Part shown: piece after piece, positions 1 to 9,600 of the stretch
Layout of the letters: each line of letters begins with the position of its first letter
Position numbering within the stretch: the stretch's first letter is position 1
IMG/VR virus record: IMGVR_UViG_3300030382_000090
Coordinates: 7,415 to 28,816 of that record
DNA length: 21,402 nucleotides
Strand: one strand, 5' to 3'
Origin: a virus
Made by a program: the position numbers and the translations under genes
The notes under the pieces: generated by a model
What the model saw: only the letters and a program-made list of their open reading frames with translations
What the model was told of the DNA's origin: nothing
Database searches by the model: none

Positions 1-1666
1 CTAGTGATTTTCCTACTTGTGAGGTAAGATCATCAAGAACCATCTGCCATGCTAAAGTTCTGCTACCAATCTGATCTGCCATCAGTAAATCAGGCTGCAT
101 CATTTTAAATAGTTCTTCTTCAGTTTTACCTAGTTTGGTTGCTAGCTCTACAAAGTGTTTCTTATCAAAAGCACTCCTCTGGTTTACATACTCAGCATAT
201 ACTGTGGCTTCCTTTGTAGTCTGCTTAAAGCTTTTTATATCTTTCTGTGCAATATTCTTTACGATCCTACCCTTATCATCCTTTAGCACCTTACCGAGTA
301 TAACAGCTTCACGATTTATCTCATTAGATAGAGCGTTGATAATGTTTTTTACTCCAGTATCATTGACAGTATTCAGGTTGATTAGTGGTGTTCTATTTCC
401 CATTAAAAAATGGGGAGCAACATCTTCTCCTGTGACGGCTGCTCTAGCTAAAGCTTTTACTGCGTTATTAACCACATCTGTTGATAGTGATACTGACTCT
501 ATTACTGTTTTACTGGATGCGTCATCAACTGCTCCTACAGGTATAAAGTCTTCTGCATCTTTTGCTGTGCTTTTTAGTTGGGTAATAACTTCTCTCGCTT
601 CCACTTTTATAGGTGTAATACTTGGTGGATACACCACATCTGCTAAATCTCCACTATTAATAGCAGCTACTTCTATATCGTTGATGGCATTTAGTTCATC
701 TAGGGGTGCTCCAGTCATTTCAGCTTTTGCCAACTTACGTTCCCTTTTGAATATCTTAAAGAATGTGGAAAACGCAGGTATAGCTACACCTACAAGTGCG
801 GCATCTATAACCATAGCTTCTAAGGCAATCTTAAAGCGTTCCTCTACTGCTGAGTCTGAGTCTGCTGATGACATCCATTCAAAGAAGGGTTGTGTGACTT
901 CATAGGGAGTATCCTTAACAAAGCCTACCATATCATCTGCTATACGTGGCTCAAAGGGTTTAAAGGCAAATACACTACCCAAGGTTCCTACTGAGGTGAA
1001 CTCTGCATACTTTTGTAGTCCTTTTACCATCTTAGATGTTGGTGCTTTCTTTGCTATCCCTAATCCTACTGCACCCGCTTTTACACCCTTGACTATCCTA
1101 GCGGCTGGTATTAATCCTGCGACTACCTTTGTTAAGTTACGAGTTAAAGTAGCTCCTGCACTATCAGACTTCTTAATGGAAGGCATAAAGGATACCTTGT
1201 CTTGGCTATGGAGTTCGTCAAACTCTTCATCTGACATAAAGGATATGGTATCTCTATTTGGATCATAGTTCTTAAATCCCTTGATATTGAACACAAGTTT
1301 ATCTGAGTCCATATCAAAGGCTTCTATTGTTTCATTAAGAGCTTTGTGCATCTGAGGTATATGAAGTATTTCTGCTATGTTCTCGGCTGTATCCATAACT
1401 CCTGCTAACCCTTGTAAAGCATAGTCCTCAACTGAACCTGCTTGGTACGTACCTTCTTCCTCACCTTCGTACAACTGCTCTTCAGGTAGTGACTCAGGCT
1501 CATTCTCGTACTTCTGGTAGTACTGTTGTAGTGGTGAGAGTTCGTTATCATCTCCTAAGTCAACTTCTGGAGCAGAGGCTTCAACTTCTACTGTCTCTTC
1601 TATAGGTTCAACAGGAGTTACCTCCTCTTCCTCGTCAAAAATATTGCCGGTATTCTGTTCAGCCAT
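1..1666 (-). CDS. Large internal virion protein in the gp16 position (C-terminus cut by window edge)
   Basis: Starting at ATG 1666 with an AAGGAA site, the minus-strand frame is open all the way to base 1; I checked each line for stops. At least 555 residues are present. It begins MAEQNTGNIFDEEEE, followed by an acidic, probably disordered 80 residues. Then come alternating helical and hydrophobic stretches, including VVAGLIPAARIVKGVKAGAVG and ALEAMVIDAALVGVAIPAF, the latter compatible with a membrane-inserting segment. In T7 the last core gene, gp16 (1318 residues), spans the inner membrane and pulls in DNA. The size, the hydrophobic segments and the position fit that role. I see no SLT-type transglycosylase motif in the part present. 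Confidence 0.75.
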   Translation of the reverse strand, partial: MAEQNTGNIFDEEEEVTPVEPIEETVEVEASAPEVDLGDDNELSPLQQYYQKYENEPESLPEEQLYEGEEEGTYQAGSVEDYALQGLAGVMDTAENIAEILHIPQMHKALNETIEAFDMDSDKLVFNIKGFKNYDPNRDTISFMSDEEFDELHSQDKVSFMPSIKKSDSAGATLTRNLTKVVAGLIPAARIVKGVKAGAVGLGIAKKAPTSKMVKGLQKYAEFTSVGTLGSVFAFKPFEPRIADDMVGFVKDTPYEVTQPFFEWMSSADSDSAVEERFKIALEAMVIDAALVGVAIPAFSTFFKIFKRERKLAKAEMTGAPLDELNAINDIEVAAINSGDLADVVYPPSITPIKVEAREVITQLKSTAKDAEDFIPVGAVDDASSKTVIESVSLSTDVVNNAVKALARAAVTGEDVAPHFLMGNRTPLINLNTVNDTGVKNIINALSNEINREAVILGKVLKDDKGRIVKNIAQKDIKSFKQTTKEATVYAEYVNQRSAFDKKHFVELATKLGKTEEELFKMMQPDLLMADQIGSRTLAWQMVLDDLTSQVGKSL

Positions 1667-1669
1667 TTT

Positions 1670-3598
1670 TTATTCCTTTTCCCTTGGTGTAAATATCCAG
1701 TTTAGTACTTCATCTATTACTGAGTCTGACTCCGTAGCTTCTCTTTTCTTTTTCTCATATAGGGAGAGTTCCTCACTTGATGGCTCCTTTATATTCTTTT
1801 TCTTCTTAGTCGTTGCACCTTCTTTTGGAGGCCAAGGATTACGCTTCTCCCATACCGCTATTATTTCTCTTTCTTTCTTCCTTCCACCAGCTAAGTCTCT
1901 TATGGATTCAGGCATCTTCTCAGCTTTCATACTTTTATCATATAATTTTATACGCTCCTCTTTAGCTTCTTTAGAGAGACTTGAATTATTATTTATATTA
2001 TAATGTGCCTGTCGCTGTGTTACGTATAATCCCCACTCCCATAACTGCTTTAGTTTTTTCTTTATTACAATAGGGTCTGTAGAATCTCCAACTGACTTTT
2101 CAAACCAGTCTCTTATATCATCAGCTACGAATGCTCCTTTTATCCCCTTATGGAAGTTAGCTATACTGCCGGGAACTACTTTCTTCAGCTTTCCTTGAGC
2201 ATCCTTTTTGTAGAAGAACTCATTAATTCCAATTTGTAGTCCTACTACTGCAATCTTAAACCTCTCAAGAAGGTTACTAGGTCTTACACGTGTCTTCTCT
2301 CCAGACGGCTCTGGGTACATCATATCGTGTAGTTCTAAGTAGTGGTTTGGAGCCTTATCATTCTTAAGTGCTGAATACTTTTCTTCGTGGGTCTCCTCTT
2401 CTACTATCTTAGGATTCTCTGCTTCTTGAAAGGCTTTTAGTTCATCATCAAACTTTTTGAATAAGGGTTCAATTTTAGTTTCATAATGTTTATCGTTAAA
2501 CTCCTGTTTGTTCTGAGGACTCCAGCCGTTGTATCCATAAGCCGCACCCTCATCTATTGGTAACTTTTCTAAGATATCGCTGAATCTGCTGTACTCTTCT
2601 GTAAATGCTTGCTCTAGTTCTAACGCTTGCCTATTCATTATTTTTGTAAGTCCATCAGGGATTTCATTTGATAGCTTCCCCAATGCGGCTGCTAACTTTT
2701 GTTCCATAGTAACTCCCCCCTTTTTATACATTAGTTCTCTATTATTAAAGAGTTTAGTTAGGCGTTTCTTGGACTTTATGAGTTCAGGTATGTCTGCAAT
2801 CTTTCTGAAGTCGGTAAGAAGTTTGTTAGCTTTTTCTTGTCCTTCTTTATCAAGGGTCACATACCAACCATTAGTAGATTCGTTAAGTATCTGTTTCCTT
2901 TGTTCTATAGAGACATCACTTAAGTTGTTCTTAAGTGCATCAACGTGTATATCCCTAATAGTTTGAGTGCCAAGGTCTGGATTAGCTATGTCATCATATC
3001 CTCTTATAACTGCTGATCCTCCTGCGGTTCCTCCTTCCATACCTTTTACCATATTACCATGGTAGGTATAAATTTCTGTACCTACACCTAACTCACGTGA
3101 ACTAGAAAGTAGAGCATCTATTTTCTCTTGGATAGCAGGTTTATCTTTAGGTTTAGCAGAACGCAGTTCACTAAGAAGAACTCCAATTTCTGCTTTTTGT
3201 CCGTGAACAAGTTTTTCTTTAGCATGTAGAAACTTTGCTCTTTCATTTCTGACTTTCTGGTTTTCGTCTGCATCTATTTGATCCCATGTTACCTGCTTGA
3301 GCTTTAGTCCTTCTTTTGTATTACCCCACGATCCACCCGGAGTTTCTATTTCATCTAGTAATCCTAAGTACCTTCTGTCTCCTATTGATCTTGCATGTTG
3401 AGCTATCTGATTGCCCATCAAGGAGTTCATCTTTGAGAATGAGAACCCACGTTGACCCATCTCTTCTAGCGTGTGGTTTATATCTGCTACGAAGCTATGT
3501 GTAGAAGTATTTTGGTCTCTCCACTCTTTTGTTCTAATATCAGTTGTATTAAAGTTATCAATCTGATCTTGTTTTATCTGTTGTTTAGTGGGTTCCAT
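1670..3598 (-). CDS. Large putative internal virion protein, 642 residues
   Basis: Not firmly recognised. It is almost wholly helical by composition, with charged, coiled-coil-prone stretches such as residues 110-165 (VRNERAKFLHAKEKLVHGQKAE) and 250-300, and a very basic C-terminus with KKKKNIKEPSSEE. No transglycosylase catalytic motif is visible. It lies between the gp15-like and gp16-position genes, with an ATGA overlap in front and a 3-base gap behind. It is therefore almost certainly part of the ejected core complex. In T7, two proteins (gp15, gp16) follow gp14. Here there are three large ones, so this could be a split part of gp15 or gp16, or an additional component. Confidence 0.7.
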   Translation of the reverse strand: MEPTKQQIKQDQIDNFNTTDIRTKEWRDQNTSTHSFVADINHTLEEMGQRGFSFSKMNSLMGNQIAQHARSIGDRRYLGLLDEIETPGGSWGNTKEGLKLKQVTWDQIDADENQKVRNERAKFLHAKEKLVHGQKAEIGVLLSELRSAKPKDKPAIQEKIDALLSSSRELGVGTEIYTYHGNMVKGMEGGTAGGSAVIRGYDDIANPDLGTQTIRDIHVDALKNNLSDVSIEQRKQILNESTNGWYVTLDKEGQEKANKLLTDFRKIADIPELIKSKKRLTKLFNNRELMYKKGGVTMEQKLAAALGKLSNEIPDGLTKIMNRQALELEQAFTEEYSRFSDILEKLPIDEGAAYGYNGWSPQNKQEFNDKHYETKIEPLFKKFDDELKAFQEAENPKIVEEETHEEKYSALKNDKAPNHYLELHDMMYPEPSGEKTRVRPSNLLERFKIAVVGLQIGINEFFYKKDAQGKLKKVVPGSIANFHKGIKGAFVADDIRDWFEKSVGDSTDPIVIKKKLKQLWEWGLYVTQRQAHYNINNNSSLSKEAKEERIKLYDKSMKAEKMPESIRDLAGGRKKEREIIAVWEKRNPWPPKEGATTKKKKNIKEPSSEELSLYEKKKREATESDSVIDEVLNWIFTPREKE

Positions 3599-5352
3599 CA
3601 GCTTCCTGTTGATTTCTTATAAGGTTCAAATAGTGGGTGATTCTCAGTAAAAGATACAAAAGCTGTTTCATTTACTTTAGTCTTTTTGAAAAGACTAGTT
3701 ACTGTTCTCCTTCCCTTCCACGCACCTTTTGTCTTATTCAAAAGTCCAGCATGGTGTTCATCAAAGAAGGCGTGTGATATAGCTAGGAGTGTATCTTTTG
3801 GTATACCACCTTTTCCCCCCACATTTAACTGTTTAAACCAGTCTGCATGTGCTCCATCCTTTAGTCCCTCCTCCATAACTCTATCTAACATTGTCTCTGA
3901 GTTACCTCCCGCAACTACGTATTTTCCATCTTTATCTTTTGCACCTAAATCAATATTCTTTATTGCCGAATTAGTTGCTACCTTCATTGTATTTGCAACA
4001 CTTTTTTCAGGATTAAGTACCTTCTTCATACTATCACTTAGTCTAGTCACCTTCACAGGGATAACTGGAGGTTTTTTGGTATTATAATCGTAATGCTCTT
4101 TACTTATATGTGCTACTTCTTTAGTATCACCACCATAGTGAACTTTGTCGTGCATACCTATGTCACTTACGTTTCTTATTCCTGTAGGGGCATCTCTCAT
4201 TTCATCTTCTGATATAGTTGCAGTAGATGCCATAACATTATTAAACGATTCTGCTTGTTGTTGGAGGACTAAATTATTATGTTCTGAATAAAGCCTAGTA
4301 TCTACGAAATTTCCTATTGTGTCTGCATCAGCTTCGGGGGTAACAATCTGTACTATCCTTGCAATTTCTCGTCCTACTTCAGATTGTTGGTAAGGTATCT
4401 CGTAATTATCATTATAACGTAATGTCTCTGCATCTGTCCCATTATAATGATAAAGAGCATTTGCGGCTATTCCACCTTCATTCTTAGCCATTAACTCTAG
4501 TTGACGAAGGGATTCTTTCGGCATAATACCTACATTGTCACCACTTTTTGGTACAGTCTTTAGTAGTCCTCCTACTCTCCATGCTTGTTCTTGAGTAATC
4601 CCTTGCTTCTTTAGAATTTGAGCAACTGTCATATTAGGATCACTACCCAAGTCTATCCCCATTGCTTCTGAGTATTGGTTCATTAACCCATTAAAATGTA
4701 GATCTGCTTGTGCATTAGCTTTGTCTCTATACTCTTTATTTAGGTATCCCGCATGTTGTTGTGCTAGTTGCCTTTTAATAGCTTGGTGAGGCTCATAGAA
4801 ATGGTCTGCAAGAATACTGTCTGGAATATTCTCTAGATTTATAGCTGACTTCTGATCTTGCTCTTCCAACCATGCATCAAACGCACCGGGACTAGGGTCA
4901 TTCTTACCTTCCCACTTCTCATACGAAGTGTATAAATCAAGAGAAGTCGTGGTTAAAAGTGCCTTTGTATGTAATTTTGTAACTTCTTCTCTGAAATAGG
5001 GACTTTCTTTACTATCAATCCAGCCATTACTAATAGCATCCCTAAATCCTTCTCTTTGTTCGGGACTAGCTTTTTCAAATGAAGCTATTCCTCTTTCTCT
5101 TTCCGCTTCTCGATACTGCTCATGAACCATCCCTTTCCCAAAGATAAATTCTTGCATCTGCCCAAGAAACTTAGCATCCTCACGTTGCTGTCTACCTGCA
5201 TTTGGATCAGGTCTAGGAGGTTGTAGGGAAGCACCAGAGTTAGCTACACCCCCTCGTCTATACTTAGGTGGTCTTTTGGGTTCTTTCGTTCCTCTTGCTG
5301 ATGCTAGTAAACCTTTTCTTAGCCCTGCGTTGTTTCCTGAGTTTGGAGTCAT
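3598..5352 (-). CDS. Internal virion core protein, T7 gp15-like
   Basis: A 584-residue protein (T7 gp15: 747). The N-terminal 60 residues are basic and flexible (PKYRRGGVANSG). From about residue 80 the sequence resembles the gp15 N-terminal region: EQYREAERERGIASFEKASPEQREGFRDAISNGWIDSKESPYFREE corresponds to the T7 helix-rich start with LTPEQRREALNNGTLLYQDDPY. The middle is long, mostly helical and unremarkable. The protein would be part of the ejected core-tunnel that spans the periplasm. The gene starts in an ATGA overlap with gp14, with an AGGTG site before it, and ends in an ATGA overlap with the 642-residue gene. The assignment relies on order plus the N-terminal segment. Confidence 0.72.
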   Translation of the reverse strand: MTPNSGNNAGLRKGLLASARGTKEPKRPPKYRRGGVANSGASLQPPRPDPNAGRQQREDAKFLGQMQEFIFGKGMVHEQYREAERERGIASFEKASPEQREGFRDAISNGWIDSKESPYFREEVTKLHTKALLTTTSLDLYTSYEKWEGKNDPSPGAFDAWLEEQDQKSAINLENIPDSILADHFYEPHQAIKRQLAQQHAGYLNKEYRDKANAQADLHFNGLMNQYSEAMGIDLGSDPNMTVAQILKKQGITQEQAWRVGGLLKTVPKSGDNVGIMPKESLRQLELMAKNEGGIAANALYHYNGTDAETLRYNDNYEIPYQQSEVGREIARIVQIVTPEADADTIGNFVDTRLYSEHNNLVLQQQAESFNNVMASTATISEDEMRDAPTGIRNVSDIGMHDKVHYGGDTKEVAHISKEHYDYNTKKPPVIPVKVTRLSDSMKKVLNPEKSVANTMKVATNSAIKNIDLGAKDKDGKYVVAGGNSETMLDRVMEEGLKDGAHADWFKQLNVGGKGGIPKDTLLAISHAFFDEHHAGLLNKTKGAWKGRRTVTSLFKKTKVNETAFVSFTENHPLFEPYKKSTGS

Positions 5353-6179
5353 GATACACCTGTTTTATATTTACTATAAACACCACCTTTAATATTACTT
5401 CTATAGGAACCATAAGGAGTTGGCCCTCCTGATATAAGAGAGTTCCTAGATTTTGCAGGATTCACTCTTTGTGATAAAGCATTCTTTCTAATACTACCAC
5501 CTTTTTTATACTTAGATCCCTTCATAGAAGAAAAGCTCCCCCTTTGTTTACCTGTCATCCCTATTGAAGCTGCCTCTGGAGTAACTCCAGCAGTACCACC
5601 GAATAGGTTATTACCTTGCATAGCCTGACCTTGAACATACGCACTTGCTCCTGCCATACCTAGTGCCATAAATTTAGATTCATTAGTTTGGTAACTTGCT
5701 CTGGGAGCACTATTAATAGCTCCTATTGCTTGGTTTCTTCTGGCTATCTTATCTCTCTGTAAAGCAGATCTTTCTCCTCCTAATGCTTCTACTCCAGCCT
5801 GAAACTCTTCATCTAAGTCTCTAGCCGCATTTAGCTGTGACCTTCTTAAGTTACCTAGTAGAGCAGTTGGAGAGCCTCCTCCTCCCGCAGTCTGTTCAGC
5901 ATTAGCAATTAACATTGAAGACACATCAGACTTTTGTTGTATCTTCATAGCAAGTCCTGCTTCTGCTGCGTCCTCTGCATTATCATGCATTGCCTCTTGT
6001 ATATTAACTTCTTCATCCCAATATGCCGCCATGTCTTGATTGTAAGCATCAACCTGCATTTTATTATTTTCTTCAAATGCCTCATTGATTGCATTAGCTT
6101 CTTGTACTGCTGCCTCTTGTTCTTGCTGTACTTGCATAACTGACATGAATGCCATTGCTCCTGATACTGGATCACACAT
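5349..6179 (-). CDS. Internal virion protein, T7 gp14-like
   Basis: A 276-residue protein beginning MCDPVSGAMAFMSVMQVQQEQ, a short hydrophobic start then long predicted helices rich in Glu, Gln and Ala, similar to T7 gp14 (196 residues, also MC-starting with an Ala-rich first helix). A conserved gp14-like stretch is RDLDEEFQAGVEAL…IARRNQAIGAINSAPRA followed by a small hydrophobic segment LGMAGASAYVQGQAM. The C-terminal 60 residues are basic and Gly/Ser rich (SKYKKGGSIRKN, GGVYSKYKTG). In T7, gp14 is ejected first and forms a channel in the outer membrane. The gene overlaps gp13 upstream and gp15 downstream (ATGA). Confidence 0.82.
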   Translation of the reverse strand: MCDPVSGAMAFMSVMQVQQEQEAAVQEANAINEAFEENNKMQVDAYNQDMAAYWDEEVNIQEAMHDNAEDAAEAGLAMKIQQKSDVSSMLIANAEQTAGGGGSPTALLGNLRRSQLNAARDLDEEFQAGVEALGGERSALQRDKIARRNQAIGAINSAPRASYQTNESKFMALGMAGASAYVQGQAMQGNNLFGGTAGVTPEAASIGMTGKQRGSFSSMKGSKYKKGGSIRKNALSQRVNPAKSRNSLISGGPTPYGSYRSNIKGGVYSKYKTGVS

Positions 6180-6645
6180 ACTCTTTATCCTTTACATATA
6201 AATTAAATGGGACTTCATCTACTCCAAACTTAGGTTCCCTGTGTAAATTTTTGAATCCTAAACTCTCTAACCATTTTGATGAACTTGTGTTCCTTTCGTC
6301 TACATAGTTAAATACTGTCTTATATAAACCTAAGAACTTCTTTAGGTACTTTTGTGATACTTTATAGAATCCTTTTTTGTAGGTAGTCATATTATCTGCA
6401 CCCATGAGCCACACTATACCTACATCACTTTTCTTATCACATGGTGCTACTCCAAACATACCTACAGTTTCTCCATCTAACTTTAGTACATACGAATGTT
6501 CACCTGATACTTCCAAGCTTTCCACAAGTCCACTAGTAGGAGTGTACCTACCTGAACTCCATATTTCCTGAATATCAGAGTGTCTCATCTTTGGTGCTAG
6601 TTCTAGGCAGTCACCTATGGTTGCCTTGTCTACTGTGTATTCCAT
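6172..6645 (-). CDS. T7 gp13-like internal virion/assembly protein (DUF2833, GNAT-like)
   Basis: A 157-residue protein with a GNAT acetyltransferase-like layout. The N-terminal EYTVDKATIGDCLELAPKM is followed by LKLDGETVGMFGVAP (strand 4-like), VGIVWLMGADN, a helix, and the ending FNYVDERNTSSSKWLESLGF, which is the usual GNAT end in which a residue pair N…W-L-E-S-L-G-F packs beside the cofactor site. This matches the gp13/DUF2833 family found between gp12 and gp14 in T7-like phages. In T7, gp13 is needed for virion assembly. Whether it is still an acetyltransferase is not known; I do not see a clear Q/RxxGxG/A acetyl-CoA loop. Its end overlaps the gp14-like start by 8 bases. Confidence 0.83.
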   Translation of the reverse strand: MEYTVDKATIGDCLELAPKMRHSDIQEIWSSGRYTPTSGLVESLEVSGEHSYVLKLDGETVGMFGVAPCDKKSDVGIVWLMGADNMTTYKKGFYKVSQKYLKKFLGLYKTVFNYVDERNTSSSKWLESLGFKNLHREPKFGVDEVPFNLYVKDKEYV

Positions 6646-6679
6646 AAGTTAGTCTCTTTAATTACGTAAATGTCCACAT

Positions 6680-9600
6680 TTAGATTCGTTGACTTCTCAG
6701 TACTTGTAGTGCTTCCCAATCTGCTGATTGTAGTGCAAGTGGAGGCCATAATTTACTACTTACAGTTATACGTGCATCCTTGCTATTACAGTAGACAGGC
6801 ACACGTAATACACCTGTTTCTAATCCCATTATACCAAGTAGAGATGTACCCACTACTTTACCAGTAAAAGATCTTGTATTTACCTCTCTGTACAATGAGT
6901 CAAAAGGTCTAGGTGCTACTTCTACTTCAAATCCTCCTGTATTTGCATAAGAGATCTCAAAGTTTCTCAGTTGTAATCTACCTGAGTTAATTGAGTTATC
7001 ATTGTTTTTAACAAATTGCTGAGAGAACTCGTACCTGAAATCATAGGGGATACCTGCAAAGATAATAGGAGTTGTATTGCCTTTTTGTTTAGAGAACCCA
7101 GTTCCACTAGCTAGTATACCTGCAACTGCTGACTCTTCAACTTGTTCTCCTGTTTCTACCACGTAAACTAGTTTACGATCTTCAAATGTAAGTATAGTAC
7201 TAGCATCCCATTTTGCCTCTGATGATATTGAGGGGGTTATTGTAACATCAGCTTTTCCATCAGCAGTACTTACAGACTTGATTACTTTATATATCGTACC
7301 CGTATCAGCATCAAGGTCTCCAGCTATTGCTGAAGAAATAAACCTTTGTCCTACTCTTGGTGACTGTTGTAGGTTCAATGATGAGTCAGCATTGTATACT
7401 CCATTATTTAATCCTGTTATCTTAATTACAGGGCCATATTCTGCTGTGCCATCTACTGTAATATTACCAGAACCACTTCTTAAAATATCATGGTTAGCAT
7501 CAGTATAGAAGTCTGTTATAGCATCAGTAGAAGAGGAACTTCCATCAAGTGTAACTCTTCTGTCTAATCTTACTCCAATCTTGTCATCCATTATAGCGGT
7601 GGCATTATCTACGGACAAATTAAGTTTCTCTAGATAGATACTTGTACCTCTTCTGAATAGAAAGAAGGCAATAGAACCTATGAAAGACATATCAATTATC
7701 TCTGCATCAAACTTCCAAGTAGACCATGCAGACTGCATCTTCTCTTTCTCGTTGTAGTAGTACTTGTATACCTTAACTTCTCTTCGATCTGTGTCAGATA
7801 GTATAAGTAGTACCTCTTCGTTAGAGGATACAGCCATCTTTCTAACTGTACCTTCTACATACTCTGGAACATGGGCAGATATTTCATTAGCATCATTAGT
7901 TTCAGATGCAATATTAATGAAGTACTCACGTATACCTGAGAATGCTCCACGTTGAAATGGGAAGAAGATAGTTTTACCAGCCGGAACTGGCTTTGCCTTA
8001 GTAGAGGTCTCAAAGTTCGTTGCAACGTCAACTGTTACTGAGGTAGGGGTAAGGAAGGAGTCAGACGTTAGTTTGAACTGCTGGAGATCTGAGAACAATA
8101 TGAGGCTTTCTTGGAATGGTATGGCAGACTTAAGTATAGCCACTTGGTTATTACTAACTGCTACATCAATTACTGCTGTATCTAATACGGATAATACAGT
8201 TGTATGGAAGAAGTTGTAGTAACCACCAGACTCAGATAGTATAACATTCTCATCAGAGATAAACCCAAGTCTGTTCCTATGGAAGAATATGTCGTTAATA
8301 GTGAATATTCCATCAGGCTCAGATGCAACATCATAGTTACCAAAGGCAGGAAATGGGTTTGTTTCGTTATCTCCAGCCTCACGATCAGCCCAGTCTACAG
8401 GTTTGAATACAAAGTATATGACATTGGAACTATCAAAAGCTTTAAAGAGTTGCATAGGCATAGTACCTTCGTCTAGCTCTATATACGAAGCTTTCTGTAG
8501 TGCTATTAATGGAGCCGCAGGAGAAGTATCTAAAGCATAAGATCCGGCAGTATAGTTACTAAGAGCATCTCCACCCGGATATATAGGTTGCACAGTCTCT
8601 TTCCATACAGCACCATTCCAAGTTACGTAGTAGTCATCTTGTCCAGACGCTTTGTCTCCTGAGATTCTTGCTACAAAACCTTCTTCAATCTTTGCGGAAC
8701 CCGGTAAGTAACCGAAGTTAGGTACTTCCTGACTACCATTAACAGCACGAGAGAATGTGTCACCTTTACCATCTGTAAGCTCAACAGTAAGGGGATAAGT
8801 TGAGTTTTTAATATGGATTACACTTGTATTAGCATCGAATACAACTTTGAATCTAGGATTAGCTGCTACTAAACCTGTAGCACTTGTTGATTGATCGTTG
8901 TCTGCACCATTTAATCCATTTGTCCCATCCCAGTAATCAGCGTGACCTGTGAAACCACTAGTTCCTTTTGTTTGCCCCTCTATTACTTCAGTAGATGCTG
9001 TGATTATACCTTTAGTTTTAACTCCATTATCTTCTGTGTATGCAGTAGCATTAGTAGCAGAGGTTGTGTCGTCTGATCCTGTACCTACAATTATTTTGAA
9101 GTTTCCGTCAGTACCACTTCCAGTTCCAGATCTCAGAAGTTGAACAACTGTAGTATCGTCTGCTCCTGTAACTATTGCATTAGCAATGTTATTAACACGT
9201 ACTGATGCTTGATTATTTATTGATTCTGAGTTTGCTTTTATTCCTAGCCCCGATCTAGACTCTACTTCGTTATCTGGAGAGGCGAATACAATTTTATACT
9301 GAGTTTTTATAGTAGCATCTTTCTTTGGCTTTACACCTGTTGCATCTACATTCCACTCAGTAATAAGAGCTTGGTACTTTGCACCAAAGTCTCCAATCTT
9401 GTAATACAAAAGTGATTCATAAGGTCTAACACTAGGTAGTGTAGCCTTCTGTTTTACTACTTTAGTTTTATTGAGTATAAACGTATAGTCAGCAATAGTA
9501 GTAGCTGATAAACTATGTGGAGAAAAGGCATTAGTTGCAGTCTCAAAGTTATTCAGGTAAGCCTCTTGAACTGACATAGAAGAGTGGCTTAGTGCCACAG

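Noticed and set aside
135-905. 256-residue plus-strand open frame (and 996-1268)
   Set aside because: It lies opposite the gp16-position gene, which is open across the whole stretch with a good start and ribosome binding site. The plus frame is Ser/Thr/Leu rich, typical of an antisense shadow, and all other genes are on the minus strand.
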